Shown: positions 1 to 5,826, numbered from the stretch's first letter. The stretch is DNA of 5,826 nt from Actinomycetota bacterium (GCA_005789055.1 SYAA01000113.1:1-5826), one strand, 5' to 3'. A program made the numbers and translations. Notes: generated by a model not told the origin, from the letters alone.

Positions 1-1106
1 AAACGCTGGGGATCGAATCGCTCCGGAGATGGAAACACATCGGGGTCAGCGTGCAACCGAATCAGGCTGACCAAGATCGAATAGTCCTGCGGGATAAGCC
101 ATTCGCCCAGTTCATACATCGGCACCGTGACGTGACGGCCGGCGAAATCGATCACGGTCCGGTTGCGTTGCACCTCGTAGATGGTGGCCAGCCGATAGGT
201 GTTGTCATCGCCCGTGACCTCGTCAACCAGGCGCTCAAGAACAGCGGGGTGCCGGGAGATCCGCTCGAACGCCCAACCCAGCGTCGAGGCCGTGGTTTCA
301 TGACCGGCGGCCAGCAGCGCCAGCAGTTCATCGCCGATCTCGGCGCGGGTCATCGCCGTGCCGTCGTCATAGGTACTGCGCAGAAACAGCGACAAAACGT
401 CGGTGCGGTCTTCGAAGTGCGGATCCCGGCGCGCCCCGGCGATGAGGTTGTCCACCAGGCCGTCGTACTCGCGCCGGTAAGCGGCCAGCCTGGCCCACGG
501 ACTGAACCGTCCGGGCCGGCCTTTCGGGGACGGCAGGGCAGTGAGTCGCGACCCCAGGGTGACCCACTTGGGCAGGAGCTCACGCAGTTGCTGGAGTTCG
601 ACACCGTCGGCGCCGAACACCGCGCGCAAGATGATGTTCAGGGTGATGCGCATCATCGGCTCCAGCGACGCGAACTCCACCCCGTCCGGCCAGGTGGCCA
701 TCTCGCGACGCGTTTCCTCTTCGACGATGTCCTCGTAGGCCTTGATGCTCTTGCCGTGGAACGGCGGGGTCAGCAACTTGCGCCGCTGGCGGTGGGCAGC
801 GCCCTCGAGTCCGAAGACCGAACCCGCGCCGAGGATGCGGCTCAGATTGGGCTGAATGTTGTGCAGCACGTCCGGGCTGGTGGTGAAGACCTGCTTGGCC
901 AACGCCGGGTCGCAGACCACCACCGCATCACCGAACACCGGAATACGCAACGTAACGCTGCGGCCGATACTGCGGTTGAGCCACTTCACCGTGCGTCGGC
1001 GAGAAGTCACGAATGCCAGCGCCCCCAGGGGGCGCGGCAGTGGCGATGCAGGCGGCAGTTTCGGGCCGTCCCCGACCGGAAGACGGACGGCGGGTGCTTG
1101 TGTCAT
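1..1106 (-). CDS. Cytochrome P450, C-terminus cut by left window edge
   Basis: This is a heme-thiolate monooxygenase, which uses O2 and electrons from a ferredoxin or reductase partner to hydroxylate a hydrophobic substrate. I translated 368 codons by hand from ATG 1106-1104; the frame is open to the window edge. Visible hallmarks are the C-helix heme-propionate motif H105-RQR-R109-K, followed by LLTPPFHG; the I-helix oxygen-activation motif AGHETT (267-272); the K-helix ExxR as E311-VQ-R314; and PERF (361-364). The Cys heme-ligand loop should lie roughly 40 residues further on and is outside the window, so I cannot verify it. The N-terminus has no membrane anchor, as is usual for soluble bacterial P450s. 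No ferredoxin or reductase gene is adjacent within the window. The wording around ExxR (YEVQRNRTVIDFAGRHV) reminds me of mycobacterial CYP138-like enzymes, but I do not assign a CYP number. The start is supported by GAGAGGA at 1117-1111. The substrate is unknown. Confidence 0.96.
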   Translation of the reverse strand, partial: MTQAPAVRLPVGDGPKLPPASPLPRPLGALAFVTSRRRTVKWLNRSIGRSVTLRIPVFGDAVVVCDPALAKQVFTTSPDVLHNIQPNLSRILGAGSVFGLEGAAHRQRRKLLTPPFHGKSIKAYEDIVEEETRREMATWPDGVEFASLEPMMRITLNIILRAVFGADGVELQQLRELLPKWVTLGSRLTALPSPKGRPGRFSPWARLAAYRREYDGLVDNLIAGARRDPHFEDRTDVLSLFLRSTYDDGTAMTRAEIGDELLALLAAGHETTASTLGWAFERISRHPAVLERLVDEVTGDDNTYRLATIYEVQRNRTVIDFAGRHVTVPMYELGEWLIPQDYSILVSLIRLHADPDVFPSPERFDPQR

Positions 1107-1110
1107 CGAA

Positions 1111-1117
1111 TCCTCTC
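1111..1117 (-). promoter_or_regulatory. Ribosome binding site of the P450 gene
   Basis: On the minus strand GAGAGGA lies four bases before ATG 1106-1104. This supports that start codon for the P450. A TANNNT hexamer (TAGGCT, minus strand 1137-1132) sits just upstream and could be a -10 element, but I see no convincing -35 at the right distance. Confidence 0.6.
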
Positions 1118-1136
1118 AGCCAGTTCGCTTCAGCCT

Positions 1137-1199
1137 ACTGGGCGTTATCCGGAGCGTACTGGGCGTTATCCGGAGCGTAATGGGCGTTATCCGGCGGGT
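1137..1199. repeat. Three tandem 21-bp direct repeats between peptidase and P450 genes
   Basis: Three head-to-tail 21-bp units lie at 1137-1157, 1158-1178 and 1179-1199, all sharing the core TGGGCGTTATCCGG. The first two units are identical. The third differs at a few positions (second base, and the AGC/CGG segment near its end). The third unit overlaps the last codons and TAA stop of the minus-strand peptidase gene. Because the period is a multiple of three, each further copy repeats GGATAA in the same frame, giving in-frame stops at 1187-1189, 1166-1168 and 1145-1147. The simplest reading is that the 3' end of the peptidase gene was duplicated by slippage into a minisatellite (VNTR-like) array. 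The array also fills the space just upstream of the P450 start, so it could influence P450 expression. There is no evidence of transposition. Confidence 0.9.
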
Positions 1200-1681
1200 A
1201 GAACGAAGGCGAACGCACGTGGGAAGCCGAGGCCTTCGAGTCGCGCGCTGCGGATGTCGTCGATGTCGATCGCGACCAGCCGTCCCGACGACGGTTCGTA
1301 ACAACGCGCCGTCGCACCGTCCAGTGCGGTCAGCAGCACCCAGTGCCGCGGGATCGCTGAGCCGATCAGCATCGCCACCGGCCGACCCCGGGAGAGCGCG
1401 GCACTCACGTCGAGCAGGGCGTCGCGGCCTGCCGCGGGGCGCCACCGATAGCGCATCCCATGCGCGCTGAGCGCCCGGGCCATGCCGGCCGGAGTCGTGC
1501 CCAGGGCGCGCGGCCACACCGTATTGACCGCACGGTGCACCCGGCCCTGCTCGGAGTCAAACCACTGCTGCGCGCCGTCTCCCTTGAGTGCGGCGCCGTA
1601 ATCAGCGTCAATCAGCGCACCGGCCATTACCGCGACGCTGGGGCCGCAGGTCACGCCATCGCGCTGTCGCAGCCATGCCAT
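1187..1681 (-). CDS. Small papain-like / C39-type cysteine peptidase-fold protein
   Basis: A 164-residue protein with the layout of papain-like (peptidase C39-like) folds. Gln6 lies exactly six residues before Cys12 in RQRDGVTCGPS, matching the oxyanion-hole Gln and nucleophile spacing of papain (Q19/C25). A basic His, H113, is in PRHWVLL before a beta-strand, followed by CYEPSSG, where E129 occupies the place usually held by Asp or Asn. The Cys is at the very N-terminus, with no signal peptide, no membrane segment and no propeptide, so it is probably cytosolic. It may be a peptidase, or a transferase or processing enzyme built on the same fold; the substrate is unknown. It is divergent from the dehydrogenase operon and co-directional with the P450 (80 bp apart), so those two could be co-transcribed. 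Its own Shine-Dalgarno is weak, and a -10-like hexamer seven bases before the ATG suggests a leaderless mRNA. The stop lies inside a tandem repeat. The coding call is firm and the function moderate. Confidence 0.8.
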   Translation of the reverse strand: MAWLRQRDGVTCGPSVAVMAGALIDADYGAALKGDGAQQWFDSEQGRVHRAVNTVWPRALGTTPAGMARALSAHGMRYRWRPAAGRDALLDVSAALSRGRPVAMLIGSAIPRHWVLLTALDGATARCYEPSSGRLVAIDIDDIRSARLEGLGFPRAFAFVLPAG

Positions 1682-1688
1682 GATCGCA

Positions 1689-1715
1689 ACTCTAACCGTC
1701 GGCGTAGGTTCTCAA
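1689..1715 (-). promoter_or_regulatory. Putative leaderless promoter of the peptidase-fold gene
   Basis: On the minus strand TTGAGA (1715-1710) resembles a SigA -35, and TAGAGT (1694-1689) fits the mycobacterial TANNNT -10. The spacer is 15 bp, which is short. Seven bases separate the -10 from the A of ATG 1681, so transcription would start at or next to the start codon. Leaderless transcripts are common in mycobacteria, and the poor ribosome binding site here is consistent with one. Inferred from sequence only. Confidence 0.4.
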
Positions 1716-1722
1716 TGCCGAC
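1698..1722. promoter_or_regulatory. Inverted repeat GTCGGC-N13-GCCGAC in divergent intergenic region
   Basis: GTCGGC (1698-1703) and GCCGAC (1717-1722) form a perfect six-base inverted repeat with a 13-base spacer. It is centred in the 56-bp divergent region and overlaps the putative promoter elements of both directions. It could be a regulator-binding site co-controlling both sides. In the plus-strand transcript the downstream arm lies in the short leader. Six bases in GC-rich DNA can arise by chance, and no regulator gene is in the window. Confidence 0.3.
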
Positions 1723-1731
1723 CCAGGAAGG
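1705..1731 (+). promoter_or_regulatory. Candidate -10 (TAGGTT) and ribosome binding site (AGGAAGG) of the operon
   Basis: TAGGTT (1705-1710) fits a mycobacterial TANNNT -10 and would give a leader of about 20 bases. No good -35 precedes it; the expected place falls inside the start of the divergent gene. AGGAAGG (1725-1731) is a strong Shine-Dalgarno six bases before ATG 1738, and it favours that start over the in-frame ATG at 1750. The ribosome binding site is secure and the promoter hexamer is tentative. Confidence 0.5.
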
Positions 1732-1737
1732 ATCGAT

Positions 1738-2781
1738 ATGGCCCGGACAATGCGCGCCGAACGCTTCTACGCAGACACGAAATCCGTTGTTCTCGAGGAC
1801 GTTCCGATCCCCGAGCCCGGACCGGGTGAGGTTCTGGTCAAGGTGGCGTTCTGCGGTATCTGCCATTCCGACGTCAGCCTGGTCAACGGCACCTTCCCAG
1901 CTCAGCGTCCGGTAGTCACCCAGGGCCACGAGGCCTCCGGCACGATCGCCGAACTCGGACCGGGGGTCACCGGCTGGTCGGTAGGTGACCGGGTGGTGGT
2001 CGCGGCCGGTCGGCCGTGTCTAGGCTGCCCGAACTGCCTGCGCGGAGACCTGGCGAACTGCCTGCGGATGCAACTGATGGCCTTCGCTTATGACGGGGCC
2101 TGGGCCGAATACACCGTCGCGCAGGTCATCGGCTTGACCCGGGTTCCTGACAACGTGCCGTTGGAACAGGCCGCGATCCTGGCTGATGCGGTGTCGACTC
2201 CTTTCGGCGCGGTGGTGCGCACCGGCAAAGTGGTCATCGGGGAGTCCGTCGGAGTGTGGGGCGTCGGCGGAATCGGCACCCACATCGTGCAACTGTCCCG
2301 GTTGGTTGGGGCCGCCCCCATCATCGCCGTGGACATCAATGCGGTGGTTCGCGACCGCGCGATCGAACTTGGCGCCGACCATGCGTTCGACTCCGCAGAC
2401 CCCGATCTGATGGCGAAGATCGCCGACGCGACCGGTGGCCGCAAACTTGACGTGGCGTTCGATGCGGTAGGACTCAAGGCCACGTTCGAACAGGCACTGG
2501 ACGCCCTGACCGTCGGGGGCCGACTCGTGGGGGTGGGTATGAGCGATCAGTGTCCGACGGTCGGGCCGACGTCGATGTTCGGCCTGACCCGCAAACAGGT
2601 GCTGGGGCACCTCGGCTATCAGAATGCCGACATCGAGACACTGGCGAGGCTGGTCTCACTCGGGCGGTTGGATCTGTCCCGGTCGATCAGCCGGATCATT
2701 GCGCTGGAAGACATCCGCGACGGTATCGAGATGCTGGAGCGCTCCGACGGCAATCCGATCCGCATCCTGGTGGCACCCTGA
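1738..2781 (+). CDS. Zinc-dependent alcohol dehydrogenase (MDR family)
   Basis: A 347-residue medium-chain dehydrogenase, typical length for the family, that interconverts an alcohol and a ketone or aldehyde with NAD(P). The catalytic zinc ligands are C42 in GICHSD, H64-E65 in GHE, and D150 in AILADAVSTPF. Asp rather than Cys as third ligand is seen in a subset of bacterial MDR enzymes. The structural zinc site is complete: C94, C97, C100 and C108. The Rossmann motif GVGGIG is at 175-180, and D199 at the end of the second strand favours NAD over NADP. Start ATG 1738 has AGGAAGG at ideal spacing. It is the first gene of a three-gene unit: its TGA shares one base with the ATG of the following Baeyer-Villiger monooxygenase, implying translational coupling. 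That context suggests it makes the ketone used by the monooxygenase (inference). The natural substrate cannot be read from sequence, and I do not match it to a named Adh. Confidence 0.95.
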   Translation: MARTMRAERFYADTKSVVLEDVPIPEPGPGEVLVKVAFCGICHSDVSLVNGTFPAQRPVVTQGHEASGTIAELGPGVTGWSVGDRVVVAAGRPCLGCPNCLRGDLANCLRMQLMAFAYDGAWAEYTVAQVIGLTRVPDNVPLEQAAILADAVSTPFGAVVRTGKVVIGESVGVWGVGGIGTHIVQLSRLVGAAPIIAVDINAVVRDRAIELGADHAFDSADPDLMAKIADATGGRKLDVAFDAVGLKATFEQALDALTVGGRLVGVGMSDQCPTVGPTSMFGLTRKQVLGHLGYQNADIETLARLVSLGRLDLSRSISRIIALEDIRDGIEMLERSDGNPIRILVAP

Positions 2782-4721
2782 TGCGCAACCCGAACTCTGG
2801 TGCGCCGTTCACGGACACCGACGAACAGATCGCTGCCGCATTGCAGGACGTGTCCATCCCGACCCTGCTGCTGTCCTGCGTACACATGACCGACGACGAA
2901 TCCGTGCGGCGGTCAATCCTGGAAGGTCCCCTCAAACCGGCGGGGCTATTCCTCAACGAGGTGCAGGGTTACATGTCCGAGGAGGACAAGGCCGCGGCGC
3001 GTGCCCTCGCCCTCGAGATCATCGGTGACTATCGCGATCGCGGCTGTCCCGAACCGGCGCCGATCGATCGAGCCCGCCTCAAGCAGATGATGACCTGGCT
3101 GGTCGCCGGCGACGTCGGTGACGAGTACGTGCCGATGATGCTGGAGGAGATGGGTCTCGACGGCCGCGATGCGCGCGAGGCCGAATTCCGGTCCACCCCC
3201 GGGGCTCGCGCGGAGTTTCCGGTGATCGTGATCGGCGCCGGGCAGTCCGGGCTGCTGGCTGCGATCCGACTCGAGCAGGCCGGGATTCCCTACACGGTGA
3301 TCGAGAAAAACCCCGGAGTTGGCGGAACCTGGTGGGAGAACAGCTATCCCGGCGCCCGGGTCGATGTCGGGAACCACTTCTACTGCTACAGCTTCGAACC
3401 GTCCGACCACTGGACGGAGTTCTTCGCACGTCAACCCGAGTTGCAGAACTACTTCGCCGATGTAATGGACCGCCACGGTGTCGCCGAACATGTCCGGTTC
3501 AACACTGAGGTCGTCACTGCGACTTGGAACGATGACTCTGGCGATTGGGCGGTCACCGTTCGCGATTCCGACGGCGGCACCGAGGTGCTGCGGGCCCGAG
3601 CGGTGATCAGCGCCGTGGGCCAACTCAACCAGCCATTCGTTCCCGACCTTCCCGGTGCGGAGAGCTTCGCCGGAGATTCCTTCCACACCGCCCGCTGGGA
3701 CCACTCGATCGACCTCACGGGCAAGAACGTTGTGATGATTGGCGCCGGCGCCACCGGATTCCAGGTCGCTCCGGCCATTGCCGAGGACGTCGGGCAGTTG
3801 ACGATCTTCCAGCGCACCGCGCAGTGGATGTTTCCCAACCCGGACTACCACGCCAAGGTCGGCCCCGGCGTCAAGTGGGCCTTGCGGCATCTGCCCTTCT
3901 ATGGGCGCTGGTACCGGTTCCTGATCTTCTGGCCCGGCTGCGACACCGGTTTGGCCGCGGCGATCGTCGACCCGGAATGGCCGGACCAACAGCGCGCGGT
4001 GAGCGCAGCGAACGACATGGCACGGATGATGTTCACCGAATGGATCACCAGCCAACTCGACGGCGACGAGGAGCTAGCGGCCAAGGTGATTCCGGACTAT
4101 CCGGCGACCGGAAAGCGCACGCTGCAGGACAACGGCAGCTGGCTGCGCACCTTGCGGCGCGACAATGTGGAACTGGTGCGGTGCGGGATCGACCACATTG
4201 AGGCCGATGCGGTGGTCGACGCGGACGGGGTGCGGTATCCAGCCGATATCCTGGTGTACGCCACAGGTTTTCGAGTCAACGACTTCCTATCGTCTCTTGC
4301 TGTCACAGGTCGGGGCGGCTTGGATCTGCACCGGATGTGGGGACATAAGCCTGCCGCCTACCTCGGCATCACCATCCCGGGTTTCCCGAACTTTTTCTGC
4401 ATGTACGGCCCGGGCACCAATCTCGCCAGCGGCGGTAGTCTGATCTTTCACTCCGAGTGCGAAATGCGGTATATCACCGGCTGCATCGACCTGTTGCTGG
4501 CTGAAGGTAAAGCCGCGATGGAGCCGGCACCCGCGCGCTACGACGATTGGTACGACCGCTGCCAGGCCGAGTTGAAGACGATGGTGTGGGCGCAGCCGAG
4601 TATCAAGCACAGCTTCTACAAAGACGCCAACGGTGTCGTGCATTCGCTGAGTCCATGGCGCCTGGTCGACTTCTGGACGTGGACCCGCCAACCAGTGCCG
4701 GGCGACTTTCTGATGCACTGA
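2781..4721 (+). CDS. Type I Baeyer-Villiger monooxygenase, 4-hydroxyacetophenone monooxygenase-like
   Basis: A 646-residue FAD/NADPH flavoprotein that inserts an oxygen next to a ketone carbonyl, giving an ester or lactone. Key sites are the FAD Rossmann GAGQSG (152-157); the GGTWWENSYPGARVD segment; the type I Baeyer-Villiger fingerprint FxGxxxHTxxWD as F296-AG-DSF-H302-T-AR-W306-D307; the NADPH Rossmann GAGATG (321-326); K445-R446 in TGKRTLQ, which fit the NADPH-phosphate Lys and catalytic Arg of this family (K439/R440 in HAPMO, as I recall); and VYATGF (492-497). About 145 residues precede the FAD domain. That extension and the ~640-residue length are typical of HAPMO-type enzymes, not of ~490-residue EthA-type ones. 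The frame is open upstream to 2550 inside the dehydrogenase, but I chose ATG 2781 because it overlaps the dehydrogenase TGA (TGATG) and the protein then begins sensibly. The weak GGTGG at 2769-2773 fits translation by coupling. The ketone substrate is unknown. Confidence 0.95.
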   Translation: MRNPNSGAPFTDTDEQIAAALQDVSIPTLLLSCVHMTDDESVRRSILEGPLKPAGLFLNEVQGYMSEEDKAAARALALEIIGDYRDRGCPEPAPIDRARLKQMMTWLVAGDVGDEYVPMMLEEMGLDGRDAREAEFRSTPGARAEFPVIVIGAGQSGLLAAIRLEQAGIPYTVIEKNPGVGGTWWENSYPGARVDVGNHFYCYSFEPSDHWTEFFARQPELQNYFADVMDRHGVAEHVRFNTEVVTATWNDDSGDWAVTVRDSDGGTEVLRARAVISAVGQLNQPFVPDLPGAESFAGDSFHTARWDHSIDLTGKNVVMIGAGATGFQVAPAIAEDVGQLTIFQRTAQWMFPNPDYHAKVGPGVKWALRHLPFYGRWYRFLIFWPGCDTGLAAAIVDPEWPDQQRAVSAANDMARMMFTEWITSQLDGDEELAAKVIPDYPATGKRTLQDNGSWLRTLRRDNVELVRCGIDHIEADAVVDADGVRYPADILVYATGFRVNDFLSSLAVTGRGGLDLHRMWGHKPAAYLGITIPGFPNFFCMYGPGTNLASGGSLIFHSECEMRYITGCIDLLLAEGKAAMEPAPARYDDWYDRCQAELKTMVWAQPSIKHSFYKDANGVVHSLSPWRLVDFWTWTRQPVPGDFLMH

Positions 4722-4726
4722 GAACC

Positions 4727-5761
4727 ATGGCGGTTGTACGTCCCGCGGGAGCGTTCGTCGGCAAGGTCAAAGACCTCACCGGACCCGGTATTACCGATCA
4801 CCTGGGCGTGACTGGCACCGACCTGGGTGCGACGGTGCGGTCCGCGGACGGGAATCTGGTGTCGGTATTCGGCGACACGTTCGCCGGTCCCCGGGTCGGA
4901 TCCGGGGACTGGCGCTCCCCGGTGATCCTGATCGGCAGCGGCAGCGCCACTGACGGAATCGTCTACCACAAGGCTGGCGGCAGAGACGTCCGCTATGCCC
5001 GACAACTGTGGCACTACCGGCATCGCAGCAGCCCCGGACTACTGCGACGAGGGATCAGCACGGTGATCCCCTCGGACCTGTTGCGGGTCGGCGAACAGTT
5101 GTACCTTCACGCCATCGTCAACCGTGGCCTCGGCAACGTGCTGTGGACCGAGATCTGGCGCTCGGACGACAACGGGATGTCCTGGCGCAATCTCGGTGAC
5201 GCGGCGAAATTCCCCGCCGGCCACTACGGCGGATACGCGCAGTGTTGGTCGTGGGATTACGACCCCGACGACGGCTGGGTCTATGTGGTTTCGACCGGCT
5301 TCCAGCGGAACAAGGGCCTGATCCTGCGGCGGGTGCGGCCGGAGAACATCGGCGACCGCACCCGCTACCTCGCCTGGGACAACGGCCGCTGGGGCAAAGA
5401 GGCGACCGTGATCACCCCCGACGATGAGACCTGGGGCGAGCTTTCGCTACGTCGCCTAGATTGCGGCACTTGGGTTCTCGGCGGATTCCTGTCGTCGTCC
5501 TACGCGCTCGGCTACCGGACCCTGGCTTCGCTGACCGACGATCTCGGCCAAGTGCCGGTGCAGCGTCCGGTACAGGGTTGCGAGTGGGTCGATGAGGATC
5601 ACGACGAATGCCGGGTCGCCCAGCTGTACGGGGGCTACGTGCTGCCCGGCAGCCGTCTGGGCGTGCGCGGCGGCGTGGGGTTGGTGGTGTCGCAGTGGAA
5701 CACTGCGCGGGGCTGGCCGTATCAGGTGATGCAGTTCCGGGTGACGCTCGAGGGGATCTGA
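4727..5761 (+). CDS. DUF4185 protein, possible GH183-type endo-D-arabinanase
   Basis: A 344-residue protein with DUF4185 character: TGTDLG (29-34) and SVFGDTF (46-52) near the N-terminus, then repeated beta-rich Trp/Gly/Asp segments as expected for a beta-propeller. An Asp-box-like S146-D148-G150-W153 motif (SDDNGMSW) resembles those of sialidase-type propellers. To my knowledge DUF4185 is the basis of glycoside hydrolase family GH183, endo-D-arabinanases acting on mycobacterial arabinogalactan and lipoarabinomannan. D32 and D50 are candidate functional acids, but I cannot confirm catalysis. There is no signal peptide or membrane segment, which is odd for an enzyme acting on envelope glycan. 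I chose ATG 4727, five bases after the monooxygenase TGA. The frame extends back to 4547, but that stretch overlaps well-conserved monooxygenase sequence. There is no clear Shine-Dalgarno, so coupling is likely. The family call is fairly confident and the enzyme activity tentative. Confidence 0.8.
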   Translation: MAVVRPAGAFVGKVKDLTGPGITDHLGVTGTDLGATVRSADGNLVSVFGDTFAGPRVGSGDWRSPVILIGSGSATDGIVYHKAGGRDVRYARQLWHYRHRSSPGLLRRGISTVIPSDLLRVGEQLYLHAIVNRGLGNVLWTEIWRSDDNGMSWRNLGDAAKFPAGHYGGYAQCWSWDYDPDDGWVYVVSTGFQRNKGLILRRVRPENIGDRTRYLAWDNGRWGKEATVITPDDETWGELSLRRLDCGTWVLGGFLSSSYALGYRTLASLTDDLGQVPVQRPVQGCEWVDEDHDECRVAQLYGGYVLPGSRLGVRGGVGLVVSQWNTARGWPYQVMQFRVTLEGI

Positions 5762-5769
5762 CGCCGCAG

Positions 5770-5793
5770 AAAAATCATCGTGGCTGACGCCAC
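5770..5793 (-). terminator. Possible small intrinsic terminator for the right-edge minus-strand gene
   Basis: On the minus strand GTGGC-GTCA-GCCAC forms a 5-bp stem with a 4-base loop (5793-5780). Five bases later comes TTTTT (5774-5770). The hairpin overlaps the last codons of the putative minus-strand frame ending at 5775. The stem is short, and mycobacteria often lack classical intrinsic terminators, so this is tentative. On the plus strand the hairpin has no U-run after it, so it would not be a classical terminator for the operon. Confidence 0.3.
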
Positions 5794-5826
5794 ATCGGCC
5801 AGAGGGTGGGGCCGCCGCCGGAGATC
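5775..5826 (-). CDS. Possible C-terminal end of a minus-strand gene, cut by right window edge
   Basis: The minus-strand frame entering from the right edge reads ISGGGPTLWPMWRQPR and stops at TGA 5777-5775, 13 bases from the convergent stop of the DUF4185 gene. The position (tail-to-tail, hairpin and T-run at its end) is what a real 3' gene end would look like, but 16 residues are too few to identify a family or prove coding. Confidence 0.35.
   Translation of the reverse strand, partial: ISGGGPTLWPMWRQPR

Noticed and set aside
1137..1199. CRISPR array or insertion-sequence end
   Set aside because: The 21-bp units are directly contiguous with no unique spacers, and there is no transposase or target-site duplication nearby.
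51..1301. A 416-residue open frame on the plus strand across the P450 region
   Set aside because: It is the antisense shadow of the P450. The minus-strand translation carries all P450 motifs, whereas this one is low-complexity and Arg/Gln/Gly-rich with no recognisable domain.
1135..1317. Minus-strand frame ending in a YAPDNAQ peptide repeat, as a possible alternative C-terminus of the peptidase by frameshift
   Set aside because: The main peptidase frame ends cleanly at TAA 1187, with FAFVLPAG as a natural terminal strand. I see no slippery site, and the peptide repeat is a by-product of the 21-bp DNA repeat.
2550..2780. Upstream extension of the monooxygenase frame to an ATG inside the dehydrogenase gene
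   Set aside because: The extra 77 residues are Arg/Pro/Asp-rich shadow sequence over dehydrogenase codons. The ATG at 2781 overlaps the dehydrogenase stop in the usual coupled arrangement.
2946..4055. A 369-residue minus-strand open frame opposite the monooxygenase
   Set aside because: It is antisense to a protein with full Baeyer-Villiger motifs. Such long shadows are expected in high-GC DNA.
4547..4726. Upstream extension of the DUF4185 frame by 60 residues
   Set aside because: It overlaps the conserved C-terminus of the monooxygenase out of frame and has no signal-peptide features. ATG 4727 is the natural coupled start.
4727..5761. DUF4185 protein as the missing esterase of the alcohol-ketone-ester route
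   Set aside because: I found no GxSxG nucleophile elbow or alpha/beta-hydrolase pattern. The sequence is propeller-like instead.

Overview
The window is high-GC actinobacterial DNA, most likely from a Mycobacterium/Mycolicibacterium-type organism. The reasons are the G/C-rich third codon positions, the AGGAAGG-type Shine-Dalgarno sequence, a possible leaderless promoter, and the gene types present: a mycobacterial-style P450, a long Baeyer-Villiger monooxygenase and a DUF4185 protein. The genus is an inference; there is no rRNA or other marker gene.

Layout. The left fifth (1-1106, minus strand) is a cytochrome P450 that runs off the left edge before its heme-cysteine loop. Upstream of it on the same strand are three tandem 21-bp repeats (1137-1199). 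The last of these overlaps the stop codon of a small papain-like cysteine-peptidase-fold protein (1187-1681, minus). A 56-bp divergent intergenic region (1682-1737) follows. It holds back-to-back promoter-like hexamers and a GTCGGC/GCCGAC inverted repeat.

The plus strand then carries a tightly packed three-gene unit: a zinc-dependent alcohol dehydrogenase (1738-2781); a 646-residue type I Baeyer-Villiger monooxygenase of the 4-hydroxyacetophenone monooxygenase type (2781-4721), whose ATG overlaps the dehydrogenase stop by one base; and a DUF4185 protein (4727-5761), which starts 5 bp after the monooxygenase stop. DUF4185 is, to my knowledge, the domain behind the GH183 endo-D-arabinanase family. 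At the right edge a minus-strand reading frame appears to end at 5775, convergent with the operon, with a small hairpin and T-run at its end.

How the genes could work together (inference). The dehydrogenase would oxidise a secondary alcohol to a ketone, and the monooxygenase would insert oxygen to give an ester or lactone. The P450 could supply the initial hydroxylation, but it is on the other strand and its co-regulation is unproven. No esterase is visible to finish that route. The third operon gene instead looks like a carbohydrate-active or beta-propeller protein, which makes the cluster unusual. All genes look intact apart from the two cut by the window edges. I see no tRNA, rRNA, CRISPR array, insertion sequence or phage gene.
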